A stretch of 64,000 nucleotides of DNA, from positions 44,531,111 through 44,595,110 of the forward strand of contig OY997593.1 of NCBI GenBank assembly GCA_963921825.1, read 5' to 3'. The stretch is from Erodium maritimum (taxonomy: Eukaryota > Streptophyta > Magnoliopsida > Geraniales > Geraniaceae). Below, piece after piece: positions 44,865 through 55,185 of the stretch (the stretch's first letter is position 1; every line of letters starts with the position of its first letter). A model generated the notes under the pieces. The model saw nothing but the letters and a program-made list of their open reading frames with translations, did not search any database and was not told the DNA's origin. A program made the position numbers and the translations under genes.

Positions 44865-46085
44865 TTCTCGTCGTTCTACCATGCTTATTTTTCATGTAAT
44901 TTTTATTTCTAACATGCTTATTTACATGTCATTTCTATTTGTGTATGAACGATCTATCTTTAATGCATTTGTACTGCACTAAATTGAGGAACTTATCATT
45001 TTTTATGCAAATCTTACTATTTCTAGTAATTCTAAACCATAGATTTCATAAACAAAATATTAGTTACTTGGTACACATAGCATAAATTGTCACAAACTGC
45101 ATTCAAACATTATAAAATAGGTTACATAGTTCAGCATTAAGGATCTATTCATCCATCCTTCAACATTATATTGTTCCATCTATTACATAAAGAACTTAAC
45201 CATTACAAAATAACCACAAATGATGAAGCAGACTATTTTCCAACCAAAAGACATTGTCTTTTTCTTCGATGGTTCCATGTTCTTCAGTTCCAATGTTTTA
45301 GTTGAGGAACCGATTCTCTCCCACTAGGACATATATCACCATCCACTCACTTAAAAATTGTATTTGTGTGATGCCTGACAAAACATACAACTTAATTACT
45401 TACACTTAATATGAACTCATAATTTCAACTCAAATATCAACTATTTACACTGAGTTTCCCACATTCAAGAAACCTTTTATCTGAATTTTCTATTGAGAAC
45501 GACGTATGCATCAGAGCTCTTACACCACAATAACTATTAACAATTCTTTCCTTCCCCATCCTATCACCCTTAAACAAACAACATGCATAAACTAACTACA
45601 TAAGGTACTGTGATGGTTTCTTTTTGACAACAACATTAGGGAAACTTTGCTTTTCCAATACACAACTTCAAGTTTTTACAACCAAACATCACTCTATTGC
45701 TTCCAAAACCCAACATTTATCAGATACTATTCACTAACCCTACATTCTCAAATATAACAGTTCTGAAAAACCTAACCTTAAATTCTCAGATATAACACTT
45801 CTCAAACCCTCAATTCCCAGGTTTGAAAACGACAATCGATAAATTGTAAACACAAAACCATAGATTTTTAGGCTTTCAAACTACTCGTTTTGAGTTTCAA
45901 AAATCAACTAACCTTATTTTTAACAATTATGGAAAACACAACCCTAAATTTCCAGGTTTGAAAACGACAATCCATAAATTGTAAAAAAAACATAGATTTT
46001 TAGGCTTTCAAACTACAAAGCTCGATTTTGAGGTTTGAAAATCAACTAACCCTAGGTTTTGCTTCCAAAGAAATAAATCATTACC
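44865..46085. other. AT-rich MULE interior with a 135-bp tandem duplication
   Basis: No coding frame. At 45814-45890 and 45949-46020 a block starting 'ccaggtttgaaaacgacaat' is repeated with a period of about 135 bp. Confidence 0.55.
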
Positions 46086-46260
46086 TTGTTTTCTATTTCC
46101 GACATCCTTCTTATATCCTTCACCTTCATCTCTCCTCAGCTTCTTCTGTCTTGCTTCTTCTTCTCTCCTTCAGTGTGTTCTCTCCTTCAGCGACCTATCT
46201 CTCTTTTCCTTGTCTGTCTACGAGCTGAGAAAACCCAAAAGCAAGGTAAGAGTCACGTTT
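46086..46260 (-). other. Purine-rich leader-like segment at the right MULE end
   Basis: On the minus strand this reads as a GAAGAAG/GAGAGA-rich leader followed by ATGAAGGTGAAGGATATAAG and a 'aag|gtaatg' splice-like site. It mirrors the leader at the left end (24040-24130). It may be the first exon of a second, convergent transcription unit, as in two-gene MULEs, but no further exons were recognised. Confidence 0.3.
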
Positions 46261-46342
46261 TAAGCCAGAAAAAATGAGGGCATATCGGCCATTTCAGAAA
46301 ATATTAGCATGTACATGACCATCATGTGTTCAAAAATTAGAC

Positions 46343-46452
46343 GTTACTCCGTGTAAAACCGCGTAGTTCAGTTGGGAATTGTCGCAAAAAATAAGTGGTA
46401 GTTAGGAAAGTGAAACCAAAACTGAAACTAAGTTGGGAAACAGGGTTCCCTA
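46343..46452 (-). repeat. Right terminal inverted repeat of the MULE
   Basis: About 110 bp, inverted relative to 23810-23917. Followed by the 9-bp target copy TTGATTAAA (46453-46461). Confidence 0.85.
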
Positions 46453-46474
46453 TTGATTAAAAGGTGAGGAGAGA

Positions 46475-46497
46475 AAATAAAATACAAACATTTGATT
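46475..46497 (+). repeat. 23-bp exact direct repeat of the left MULE flank
   Basis: Identical to 23784-23806, which overlaps the left target copy. The right copy lies 13 bp beyond the right target copy, so it is not the target duplication itself. Confidence 0.85.
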
Positions 46498-46766
46498 GGT
46501 TTTGCTTGGACTGCAAGAATCTTCTTGACCTTGCTTGGATTGCAAGTTATTTCGAAAATTTGAATTTCTTGCTTTATGGGCAAGTTTCTTCTTGTTGCTC
46601 TCTCTTTGTTTTATTTAGTTCTTTGTGTGTTTGTTTGTAGTGATCTCTCTTATAGGTGATATATGATCACCTTGGAGAATCCTTTTTTGTGGTCTTTTTG
46701 GCCTCGTTGCTCTCTTTTACCTCAAAAGAGGCTATTTAATGAAAAATTGCCTATTCAAAAAAAAAA
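46498..46766 (+). mobile_element. LINE 3'-end fragment with poly(A)
   Basis: T-rich sequence ending 'ttgcctattc' plus a ten-base A-run (46757-46766), typical of plant LINE 3' UTRs. The word AAAAGGTG occurs right of the tail (46763-46770) and at 46459-46466, and may be its target duplication; in that case the insert starts near 46467. No coding. Confidence 0.5.
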
Positions 46767-46770
46767 GGTG

Positions 46771-47199
46771 TGGCGAATCCATCTCAAGTCAAGTGTTTAA
46801 CTTAAATATTAGGGCATAAGAGCTGTGATTTACCCATATTTAAACCAAGTGTGTGGCTTACCCATTATACATGCTCAGTGATTTGAGTGATGTTTGTCCC
46901 ATGTTCACTTTCCAAAATAGGACATCCCTGTCAAGTTCTTCCTCATGGACCCAAGTATGCTTGTTTCCCAGCTACCACAGGCTAGTTTGCAACAATCACA
47001 CACTAACAGTGACCTTTCTATTTATATGAGAAAAGTTTCTCTGAAAGTTCCTGTAAAATTATACAAAACTTGAAAAGAATTACATTTCTCTGCAATTGTT
47101 TTACATTCCTCTGCAATTGTTTTACATTCGGAAATTTACAAAAAAAAAAACAGTGGAAATTCAGGTAGCCGTGTACTTGTTACAACCTGCGTGTTTGGT
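46771..47199. other. FKBP18 3' flank and 3' UTR
   Basis: No gene. Contains a tandem 'tctgcaattgttttacatt' pair at about 47089-47128 and an A-run at about 47139-47150. The part next to 47200 should be the FKBP18 3' UTR. Confidence 0.5.
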
Positions 47200-49121
47200 C
47201 TACTTTGCTGCAGGAGACAGTATTTGCAAAAGCTCAATATTCAGGTCAAATGTTGCACCCGGCTGCAAAAACACATCCCCACAACTTTAGCATTTCATCT
47301 AGCATGACTACAGTCAAGTATGCAAGAAAATCAAATGAAGAGTTTACCGGGATCTCGTTCATTCCTCTTTGACCATACCCAGCTTCTGGAGGAACAATCA
47401 CAGTCCTCTACAAGAAAAAAAGAAGCTATTTAGATGAGAGGAAATGGAAGTATAGATCCACCTTGTTTGCTCTGTGATCAAGAATATTACCTGTCCTCCT
47501 ACTCTCATCCCTTCTGTGATTGAGTACATGGCCGCTGGGGGTTTTGGTGAAGCCTGTGCAGAAAACAAACCATTTGGGTTGTCTACAAAGTCACGCTTCC
47601 GTTCCTTCCCTGGAGGAGCTCCAACTTTGAACTCATATGGCTATTCAAAATATACATCTTAATCATTCATTCATTCGGGAGAAAGATCATGTCATTTGGG
47701 AGTGAAATTGCTATTTAAATGGTATTCAGATCAGATAAGCGTTTATTGGATGGTCAAGGAAAATAATGTGGTCTTTGGCCTAGTACTGCAGCATCTAAAT
47801 ACATCTATAACAAGAAAGTGTTGAGACACAAAGACATCTCTCCTCTCAGTCTCAGCACACACATACACACCCCAAGAGTAAGAAGATAGAACCTGGGCAA
47901 TACTCCGGTTTCCAGCTAAGAGTTTTGACTCTCGACTTGACACTGCTGTGATCTTACGATATACGCAGTCAAAGTGCACCTATGCAGAAACAACGATAAA
48001 ATATTATTTCAGAACCAAGGACCGCTTCAAAACACAATTATGTGCCTCCACAACAAACAAACCAGAACTGTCATTCCTTTCTCTGCTATTGCTCCTTTTC
48101 CCTCAACATAATCATAGTATCTCAATCCATCAGCTGCTTCAAAGAGAAAAAAACAACAATTGTTACCAAACACTTAAAAGATGTCACCGTATCCAAAAAT
48201 GTTCACCATTTCCCTCCCTGATTCATGTGGATGTTAGATTATACATTTTCAATGTACAAGTTTGTTTTTTGTCAAGAATGATTTAATGGTTATTGGTTGT
48301 TTGGCATCAGTAACTACTAACAGTTTAACAAAAATTAATCTCATAAAGCAAAGATGAATGGAATCAAATTAATCTCACAAAGCAAAGACGAATGGAATCA
48401 TGTGTCAGGGAAAAAAGAATTTGAACTAACAAGTATAAATCTAAACTACCTTTTCTAGATGCATCGCCTTAACATTAGATCAAGCATGCAAGTCACTGAC
48501 AAGTGTTAAGGGTAGCAAATTTGCATCCTATGACAGGATGAGATGGATCAAGACATTACATACTAAATCTGATTAGGTATAAATTAACCTCTACTGGGAA
48601 CATTCTAAAACCACTAGAATCCTTAACTATATACGCAAGGATTTATAATGAACAGTTTAATCATGAATTTTCTGCACAAGAAACCCAAAAATTCCATCAG
48701 TTGCATCAATGACCACAAACTTATTAAATAAAACAAAACAAACAGCTGAAAATCTTCAAGGAACATGAAACCAATGGGCATGTCTGACATTTGAAAACTC
48801 GTCCCGAAGAACTAATCAATTACCCACAAAATGAAAATGGGAGAGAAAAGGGGAAATTGGTCACTGACGGCCAGTGAGGTAGTCATCGGGCGAGACGCTC
48901 TTCCTGCGCCTCTCTCTGGCGTCTGATGACTGTGGCAGTGATACGATGCTGAAAGGCAGTGACGATATCAGAATCGCCGATCTTCTCGAAATGGGTATCG
49001 GGAAGGCAACTTGGTTTCTATGCGGCGGCCGAGCACTCGAGCGGGCCTGAGGAAGACAAGAATCAACGGCAGCTTTCTCTAAGCTGCACGTCAAAGAAGG
49101 TGAAGGTGAAGGTGAAGCCAT
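47200..49121 (-). CDS. FKBP18: FKBP-type peptidyl-prolyl isomerase, chloroplast (FKBP18-like), six exons
   Basis: Exons on the minus strand: 49121-48869, 48133-48063, 47979-47893, 47640-47491, 47407-47348 and 47262-47200, 684 nt for 227 residues, with GT-AG introns and frame kept throughout. The N-terminus is a Ser/Pro/Arg-rich transit peptide followed by a twin-Arg lumen signal (ISRRSAILISSLPFSI, about 45-59) and a probable cleavage after SDA. The FKBP fold follows: GKGAIAEKGMTVLVHFDCVY, KLLAGNRSIAQPYEFKVG, a subfamily insert (NPNGLFSAQ), ITEGMRVGGQRTVIVPPEAGYG and PGATFDLNIELL. FKBPs of the thylakoid lumen assist folding or assembly of photosynthetic complexes. The ATG at 49119-49121 is chosen because the longer frame upstream would need a TTG. 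All exons look intact. Confidence 0.94.
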
Positions 49122-49334
49122 GCTCGTTGAGGATGTGAAAGCCAAAGGTCGTTAAAGAAACCCGCATTATACCCCTATCCATTATATTTTGTAGAATTTA
49201 CCATTTCAGCCCTCACCGCAGCATATACTCTTGTCATTCTCTTCTCCTCATGTAGTGTAGTGTGGGCAAGCAGGGGTGAATTTAGCGTTCTCAATGGGAG
49301 GGGGTATCAATTTTTTTTTGTAGTAATAATTATT
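49122..49334. other. FKBP18 5' flank and a possible hAT end fragment
   Basis: Short upstream region of FKBP18. At 49271 'caggggtgaatttagcg' resembles the start of hAT elements of the kind at 1306, but no matching right end or 8-bp duplication was found. The FKBP18 promoter is therefore squeezed against retrotransposon sequence within about 200-300 bp. Confidence 0.35.
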
Positions 49335-51747
49335 TGCTTTCTCAAGCCTCCGATCTATGTATAGATTCTAGGATCATCTCAATTCTCATATACCAATCTA
49401 CCAGAGTATCCATATCATATCAGATTTTCCCTCGGTCCAGAGGAGGCACATGCGTCGGGGCACCGGAAACAATCCCAAATGGGCGCTTATCATCGGGGTT
49501 CCCAGAAATGCCTCCAAAGGACCATATGTCAGAGGGAACCAAGGTGGTGCTCCACTGGGACGCACGCTCTTGGGTGAAACCTCAGTAACCATCTCTCATG
49601 AAATAATCCACTCAATATCCCGTAGGATCTGCCGAGCTCTCAGGCTCCAATAACCACTCAATAATCACTCAATATCCCGTAGGATCTACCGATAATCAAT
49701 AAATATCCCGCAGGATCTGCCAATAATCAATTCTCGTAATATCCAGTAACCAATGCCCTCGGGCTCCAATACTCAATCAATATCTCACTGTATCTGTCAA
49801 ACTCCACCACAACCACGACACCAGATTACCCCCCCCCCCCCCCCCCCCCCCCTGGTGTAGTACCGAACCAAACAAACAAACAATTCAAGAATAAGAATAA
49901 AGAAAACACACCATAACTTGGTCACCAATCAATACTCATCAAATCACACTTTCATCACAACAAAGACATCCAATACACTCCACACTTACCGTATACTTAC
50001 CAGTCACGAACCAGCGGTACATCGATCACCTGATTGTACCTTGTGGCACAACCAGTCATACTCGATCATCCGTTCAATCAACAATTATATCAACACAATC
50101 ACTCAATCAATCGAATAAGCATTCAACCAATCAACAATCATGTGAACGATCAATCAAGCATTCAATCATACAAACTAACTAGTTTCATTAGACTCTTAAA
50201 TTATCCTAATATCTAGCAACCAAACATGTGAACCTAGCACACAACTAATCCGAGAGCTCTTCACAGCCTCTTTACTAGTAAATCAATTCCCAAGTATTGA
50301 AAGCAAGCTTCACTAGTCATCTTCATCCTAAACATCCATATCAGACTCATCCGATTATTAGTAATTGAAATACGACTATTCTAGTTATTCGCATCCTATA
50401 GGCAATTCTAGTACCTTTCCAATTTTATTAACCTAACATGCATACTAAGCGTTAAATAAGAAATTAAGATTGTCCCTACCTTGTGGTCTTCCTCTAATAA
50501 AACTCTGATGAAAAGTTCGAGTGGTCACCACTTCGTTCTTCACACGGGTTCTGGCGTGATCTTCGTTCTTCTAGCTCGGGTCCAAGCCCTTGATCTCGGG
50601 CGAAGTCCCGTCTAGATTTGACAAATAAAACGTCCGAATCAAAACCAGTAAAAGTCCGAAGGTCCACTGATTTAACCAAAAAGTCTTTTAAATTCTCACC
50701 TTTAATTAATTAAATCCATTAATTAAATCTGTTTTTAAAATATTTTCTGTCAAACCGGGTTGACCCGGATCCGCGAACCAGGCCTGACCCGAACCGGTCC
50801 GGGCCCAAGTCAGAACCTAGTCCTAAGACTTGGGCCTGACCCACGTCCGGCCCAGCATCTGGCCCAAAGCCTTTCCGGATCCAGCCCGTGTCCTTTCGTC
50901 CCGACCCAAGGTCCAACTGACTCGAGTCAGAGCTGGTAGGGAGTTCCGACGCCACTCGCGTGTTCCGGCCACCGTCTCCGGCAGCGACGATGCCCGGGAC
51001 CCTTCGTGTCGCGCCGGCGATGCTCAGAAATGGACGGCGGAGTTAGGGTTGTTGTTGGACGGAAGCTGGGGTGTCTGATGAAGCGTCAGAACCCACCCTC
51101 GTTCCAGATTTGGCGAACCAAGCTCGCCGGCGAGGGTTCCGGCCAGATCTAAACTCCACGAGCTTCCCTCGAGGGTTCCAGGCGCGGCGAACTAGGGCAA
51201 AGAGAGGGGAAGGTTCGAGGAAGCGAGAATCGTGCCTTCCTGATGTCATTTGAGCTCGAGCTCGTGCTCGGAGAGGAAGAGCTCGTCCGACACAGCTCCG
51301 ACGGGTCTCGATTTGAGGACCTGAAGACGAAAAAGAAGGTGGGACGAGGTGAAGCGTGGCTCGAAGGGAAAGAGAGGCGAAGAAGATGGTCGGGGAAGCG
51401 AAGACGCGAGGCGGAGCGCTGGAGGTCTGGTTCACGCCGGCGCGGGTTCGGGAGAGAACGCGTCTGAGGTGGAAGACGCGTCTCGTTTTGCGTGCCAAGA
51501 GTGAGCACTGAAACGGCGCTCAACCCTTGTGTTGCTAGGGTTGGGCCGCGCATGGCTCATGGGCCTGAGGGCTCGCGCGTCTGTGCTTGAACCTGGCCCA
51601 ACTCCCAAGCAGCCCAAACTCCTCTTCCTTCATCTCTTCTCTCTTTCTTTTTTTTTTATTTTCTCTTCAAAATTCACTCGTTGCAAAAATCCACCTCGAC
51701 GTTTCCTATTTCAAATAATACCCTTTTTGAAAGAGCGGGGTTTTACA
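49335..51747 (-). repeat. 3' LTR of the minus-strand Ty3 element
   Basis: On the minus strand it starts TGTAAAACCCC and passes through a TGGGCC-rich zone (50750-50900, 51540-51620), a GC-rich zone with long spurious frames (50940-51500) and G/T-rich sequence. Blocks such as the one at 49495-49530 match, inverted, the segment near 13245-13280 of the solo LTR at 10.5 kb. The expected TGTCACG end is not found at the left, so the LTR is truncated or recombined there. Confidence 0.7.
49829..49852. repeat. Poly(C) run of 24 bases
   Basis: Homopolymer inside the minus-strand LTR. On the element's own strand it is a poly(G) run. Its length may be uncertain in the assembly. Confidence 0.9.
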
Positions 51748-51949
51748 GTCTACCCCCTTAAAAGAATTTCGTCCTCAAAATTTAAAATGCACGCGCTCCT
51801 CTTGATCCTATCTCAGGGAACGTCCTGCTCAAGACTCACAAGCAAGGGATCCGCGGTGTACTCCCGCGGTTTCGGAACACACGGAAGCTTCTAGGCAACG
51901 ACTCTAGTCTTGCTTGAAGATCTCAGAATGTTCGATAAACTGCGGGGCC

Positions 51950-52170
51950 AACTTGCCTCCGACGCGGTCGAACCGCTAAAAGCCCTTCTTAGCCTTACTT
52001 TCATAAATACGAGCTCACCGACTGTAAACTCCAGAGGTCTGCGCCTCCTTAACTGCATAATTCTTTTGTCGGCTCTGCACGGCCTTTAATCGTTTCCGAA
52101 TTTACGCAACAATTTCATGAACGCGCTTCACTTGATCACGTTAATTTCTCAAACGCCAAACTTGGCGGTA
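51950..52170 (-). pseudogene. Ty3 integrase C-terminal region, decayed
   Basis: On the minus strand 'RLKAVQSRQKNYA' is followed in shifted frames by pieces like KKGF, RF and GKLAPQFIEHSEI. This is the order seen at the end of plant Ty3 integrases (the GPY/F region). Stops and frameshifts make it non-functional. It sits 200-400 bp inside the polypurine tract, as expected for the last pol domain. Confidence 0.7.
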
Positions 52171-53639
52171 CAAAACCGTCTCACCCAACTTCACGAAAAC
52201 ACGCGCAACGTTTCACCAACTCAAGAATATCGAGTAACAACACAAGTCGAGACAACGTCTAAACACTTAAGAAAACCACGGTGAAAATCTCGATGTCTCA
52301 CACCCAAAATTCCGTCGTCAAGGGTATCCTGCTGGAACCCTTCACAGTCAATCCTAGTCGAAGCCGCACATAACGTAACTCAACCAATTTCTCCTTATTG
52401 ATCGCCACCGGATCAATCCCAACAGAACTCAAATTACTAACAAGTCAAGGCTGACCGCAAAACAAATTACAAGGGATTAATACGCACTCCAAACAACATA
52501 ACAAAAATCCTCACTAACACTGTAGGATCTGGAACAATCGTTCGTTTCATCACATCTCGTGGAAAGGTAGGCGTGTAATAACCACTCCCGGTCAACGTCA
52601 GTCAAATCTGCGAAAACAGGAAAATTTAAAAAAATTCAGCAGACACGTGATTGAACCTAAACTTGACCCCGAGGGTCATACCGGGCTTAAGTTGACCCCG
52701 ATGTTGACCAAAGTGAGTTCCAGGGGACTCAGGGCAACTTTCTGATCAATTTGGGAAATGTTGACTTTTCGCCGGAAAAGTCAACCGAGCGACGTTATGG
52801 TACATTCGAGGACCGTTTTGGGTCCAAAAAGCTTAGCCTTCGTCGCAACGGTCTTAGTTGAGCCGTTTCCTTGTAGCCTGCCAAGTTTCGTAATGTCTTG
52901 GAAAAAGTGCCCGTTCGGGGCCCGAAACGTCCGTTTTTCGCGAATCTGATTGGAAAATATCTAGAATTATTTTTCAAAGGGTGTGGGACCCACTTTGCCA
53001 CATGACACCAATGTGGTGGTGTTAAGTAACATTGAACAAAGAAAAAAGAAGAATGTGTGGTAGTTGTAATTAAGAGAGTTAGTTTGATTTTTTTAAAACA
53101 AAATAAAGATGAAGGTTGGAAGTGTGTTCGGCAGTTGTTCAAAAAAATGAGAAATGGAGAGAGAAAGGGAAGGAGAGAAAAGGAAAGAAAAGGGTAGATT
53201 TTGGTGATTTCCCGACGATCCGACCGACCGATCGACTCAACGATTGAAGATTCGTCATCCCGTCGTCATTCTCTACGATCGTGCCGCGGACCGAGGCAAG
53301 AGGAAGCTGGGTGAGTGACTGAGATCACACCGGAGCTCGTTGGTTGGCTTTTGGAGAACACGCACGAGGTAGGGAAAAGTAGCCGGATCTCGGCCCTGAC
53401 TAGGGAAATTTAACAATAGAAATGCATGTGACACTGGGGTGTCGTGGGTCGAGCAGGTTTATTTAAATATTAGAAAAGCATGATACGGGAAGGTAGCGTT
53501 TATGAGAAAAGCATGTGACACTTAGTAGTGTCGTAGGAACAGAGAACTTAGCGATATTAGAATTACTAGAGGCATATGACCATGCCCGGAGGTTGTTTGT
53601 GAAACTAGTGATCTTAGGACTGTTGGAGGCATTGTTTAT

Positions 53640-54230
53640 GCCGGAGGTTGTTGTGTATTATTATTGTTGAGTTTTGGGTGGCCTTGAGAGCCCGTGTTAT
53701 TATTGTTGAGTTGGGTGGCCATGAGAGCCCGTGTTATTATTGTTGTGTTTGGGTGGCCATGAGAGCCCGTGGTATTATTATTGGTGTTTTGGGTGGCCGT
53801 GAGTGCCCATGGGGTTGTGAACCCGTACTTTACCGTTGGTGTCTTGGGTGGCCATGAGGGCCCGTTGGGTTGTTGAACCCGTGTTACTTTAGTATTGGTG
53901 TCCTGGGTGGCCGTGAGTGCTGTTGGGTTGTTGAACCCGTGTTGCTTTATTGCTGGTGTCTTGAGTGGCCGTGAATGCCGTGGGGTTGTTGAGCCCGTGA
54001 GTTACTGTTGGTGCGTCTTGGGTGGCCGTGAGTGCCGTGGGGTTGTTGAGCCCGTGAGTTACTGTTGGTGTGTCTTGGGAGGCCGTGAGTGCCCGTGGGG
54101 TCGTTGAGCCCGTGAGTTACTATTGGTGTGTCTTGGGTGGCTGTGAGTGCCCGTGAATGGTTTGGGGTTGTTGAGTCCGTGTTTTACTGTCGGTGTCTTA
54201 TGTGGCCATGAGTGCCTGTGGAGTGTTGAA
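53640..54230 (+). repeat. Minisatellite built on 'gggtggccgtgagtgcccgt'
   Basis: About 12 units whose length grows along the array from roughly 42 bp (53650-53770, with 'gttattattgttg' spacers) to about 58 bp (from 53790, with 'ggttgttgagcccgtgagttactgttggtg' type spacers written here in parts). Open frames across it are composition effects. Confidence 0.85.
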
Positions 54231-54309
54231 CTGGTCTTATTACTGGTTGTTGAACTTGCTTGTGATTGTGATTGTGATTGTAATTGTGATTGTGGTTGCG
54301 GATCCCGGT

Positions 54310-54590
54310 AGGTTGCAAGCATTCTTTGGTTGGCCTGACCAAGTTTGAGTATCAACAGGTTGCAAGCATTCTTTGGCTGGCCTGACACAGTTTGAGTATC
54401 AACAGGTTGCAAGCATTCTTTGGCTGGCCTGACACAGTTTGAGTATCAACAGGTTGTAAGCATTCTTGGGCTAGCCTGATCCGATTTTGAGTATCAACAG
54501 GTGTCAAGCATTCTTTGGCTGGCCTGGTCCGAGTTTGAGTACCACATGTTGTAAGCGTTCTTTGGCTAGCTTGATCCGTGTTCGTGTGAG
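54310..54590 (+). repeat. 47-bp minisatellite, about six units
   Basis: Units begin 'aggttgcaagcattctttgg' at 54310, 54357, 54404, 54451, 54499 and 54546. The second and third are identical; the last two are more diverged. It directly follows the other array within the same LTR. Confidence 0.9.
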
Positions 54591-55185
54591 TGGGAGAGGT
54601 TACTGAGCAGCTGGTATGCGATCCTTTGTGATCTTGTTTGGTGTGCGATCCTTTGTGATCTTGTTTGGTGTTGCGTAGCTTTCGTTTGAGTCCTTGGAAG
54701 AGGTCGTGATCGTTGTGTCGGGTCTACTTTACGTGAATGGTTCAGGGTGTTGAGTTGGTCAAGGAAGGTAACAGTGGGTGTGTGTTCAGTCGGAGTACTT
54801 GGGTTGGGGATGGTGTTCCCCGGTGTTGAGTTTGTGTTGGTGTTACCGGCATTGTCTGCTAATTATGTCGTAGTCAGTCTGTTATGCGTGGTGGTGAGCG
54901 AACGCTCACCCCTAGCGACTTTTCCTACAGGTACCGTTCGCAGGTTGGACTAGGTGAGCTTCTGAAGCTTGAAGAGCTAGAAGCGGGATTCTGGGTTTAT
55001 TTGAGTCTAGCGACGTATACCATGTTTTTGTCCACTTGTTGGGACTGATTTTGAGTTGTAAATATTATTTTGTTGAACTAAACTGGTCTTTTAAAATGTT
55101 TAAATGGAAAAGGTTTCAAAGTGTTTATTATTTTAAATGTTCGCGTCCCGAGTTCGGTTTACTGAAATTGGGGCGTGACAAGGCG

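Larger units (their letters stand above)
23810..46452 (+). mobile_element. Mutator-like element (MULE) enlarged by nested insertions
   Basis: The ends form long inverted repeats (23810-23917 and 46343-46452) sharing blocks such as CCAACTTAGTTT, TTTTGGTTTCACTTT, GACAATTC and CGCGGTTTTACA. The flanking 9-mers TTGATTTAA (23801-23809) and TTGATTAAA (46453-46461) match at 8 of 9 positions; 9 bp is the usual MULE duplication. Inside are broken pieces of a MULE transposase at 24340-25316 and 33633-33900. Four later insertions account for most of its 22.6 kb: Ty3-type 25317-33632, Copia solo LTR 33901-35588, a LINE ORF1 piece 36860-38640 and Copia 39084-44331. Removing them leaves about 5.5-6 kb, normal for an autonomous MULE. 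It sits about 350 bp upstream of the OEP21 ATG. Confidence 0.87.
52574..55180 (+). mobile_element. Solo LTR of a Ty3/gypsy element, 2607 bp
   Basis: Starts TGTAATAACC, ends GGGCGTGACA, with a perfect duplication AGGCG on each side (52569-52573 and 55181-55185). It shares only its 3' end style with the other long LTRs and has its own start, so it is a third subfamily. It inserted into the minus-strand Ty3 element in opposite orientation. Two different minisatellites occupy its middle (53640-54230 and 54310-54590). Confidence 0.94.

Noticed and set aside
48861..49145. FKBP18 starting eight codons earlier, at 49145
   Set aside because: The codon there is TTG; the first ATG (49119-49121) gives a normal transit peptide.
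49271..49300. Second hAT element starting 'caggggtgaatttagcg'
   Set aside because: No opposite terminus and no 8-bp duplication found; kept only as a remark in the flank entry.
51043..51553. 151- and 134-residue minus-strand frames rich in Ser and Arg
   Set aside because: Inside the minus-strand Ty3 LTR; similar Ser/Arg-rich open frames occur at the corresponding place in the other LTRs.
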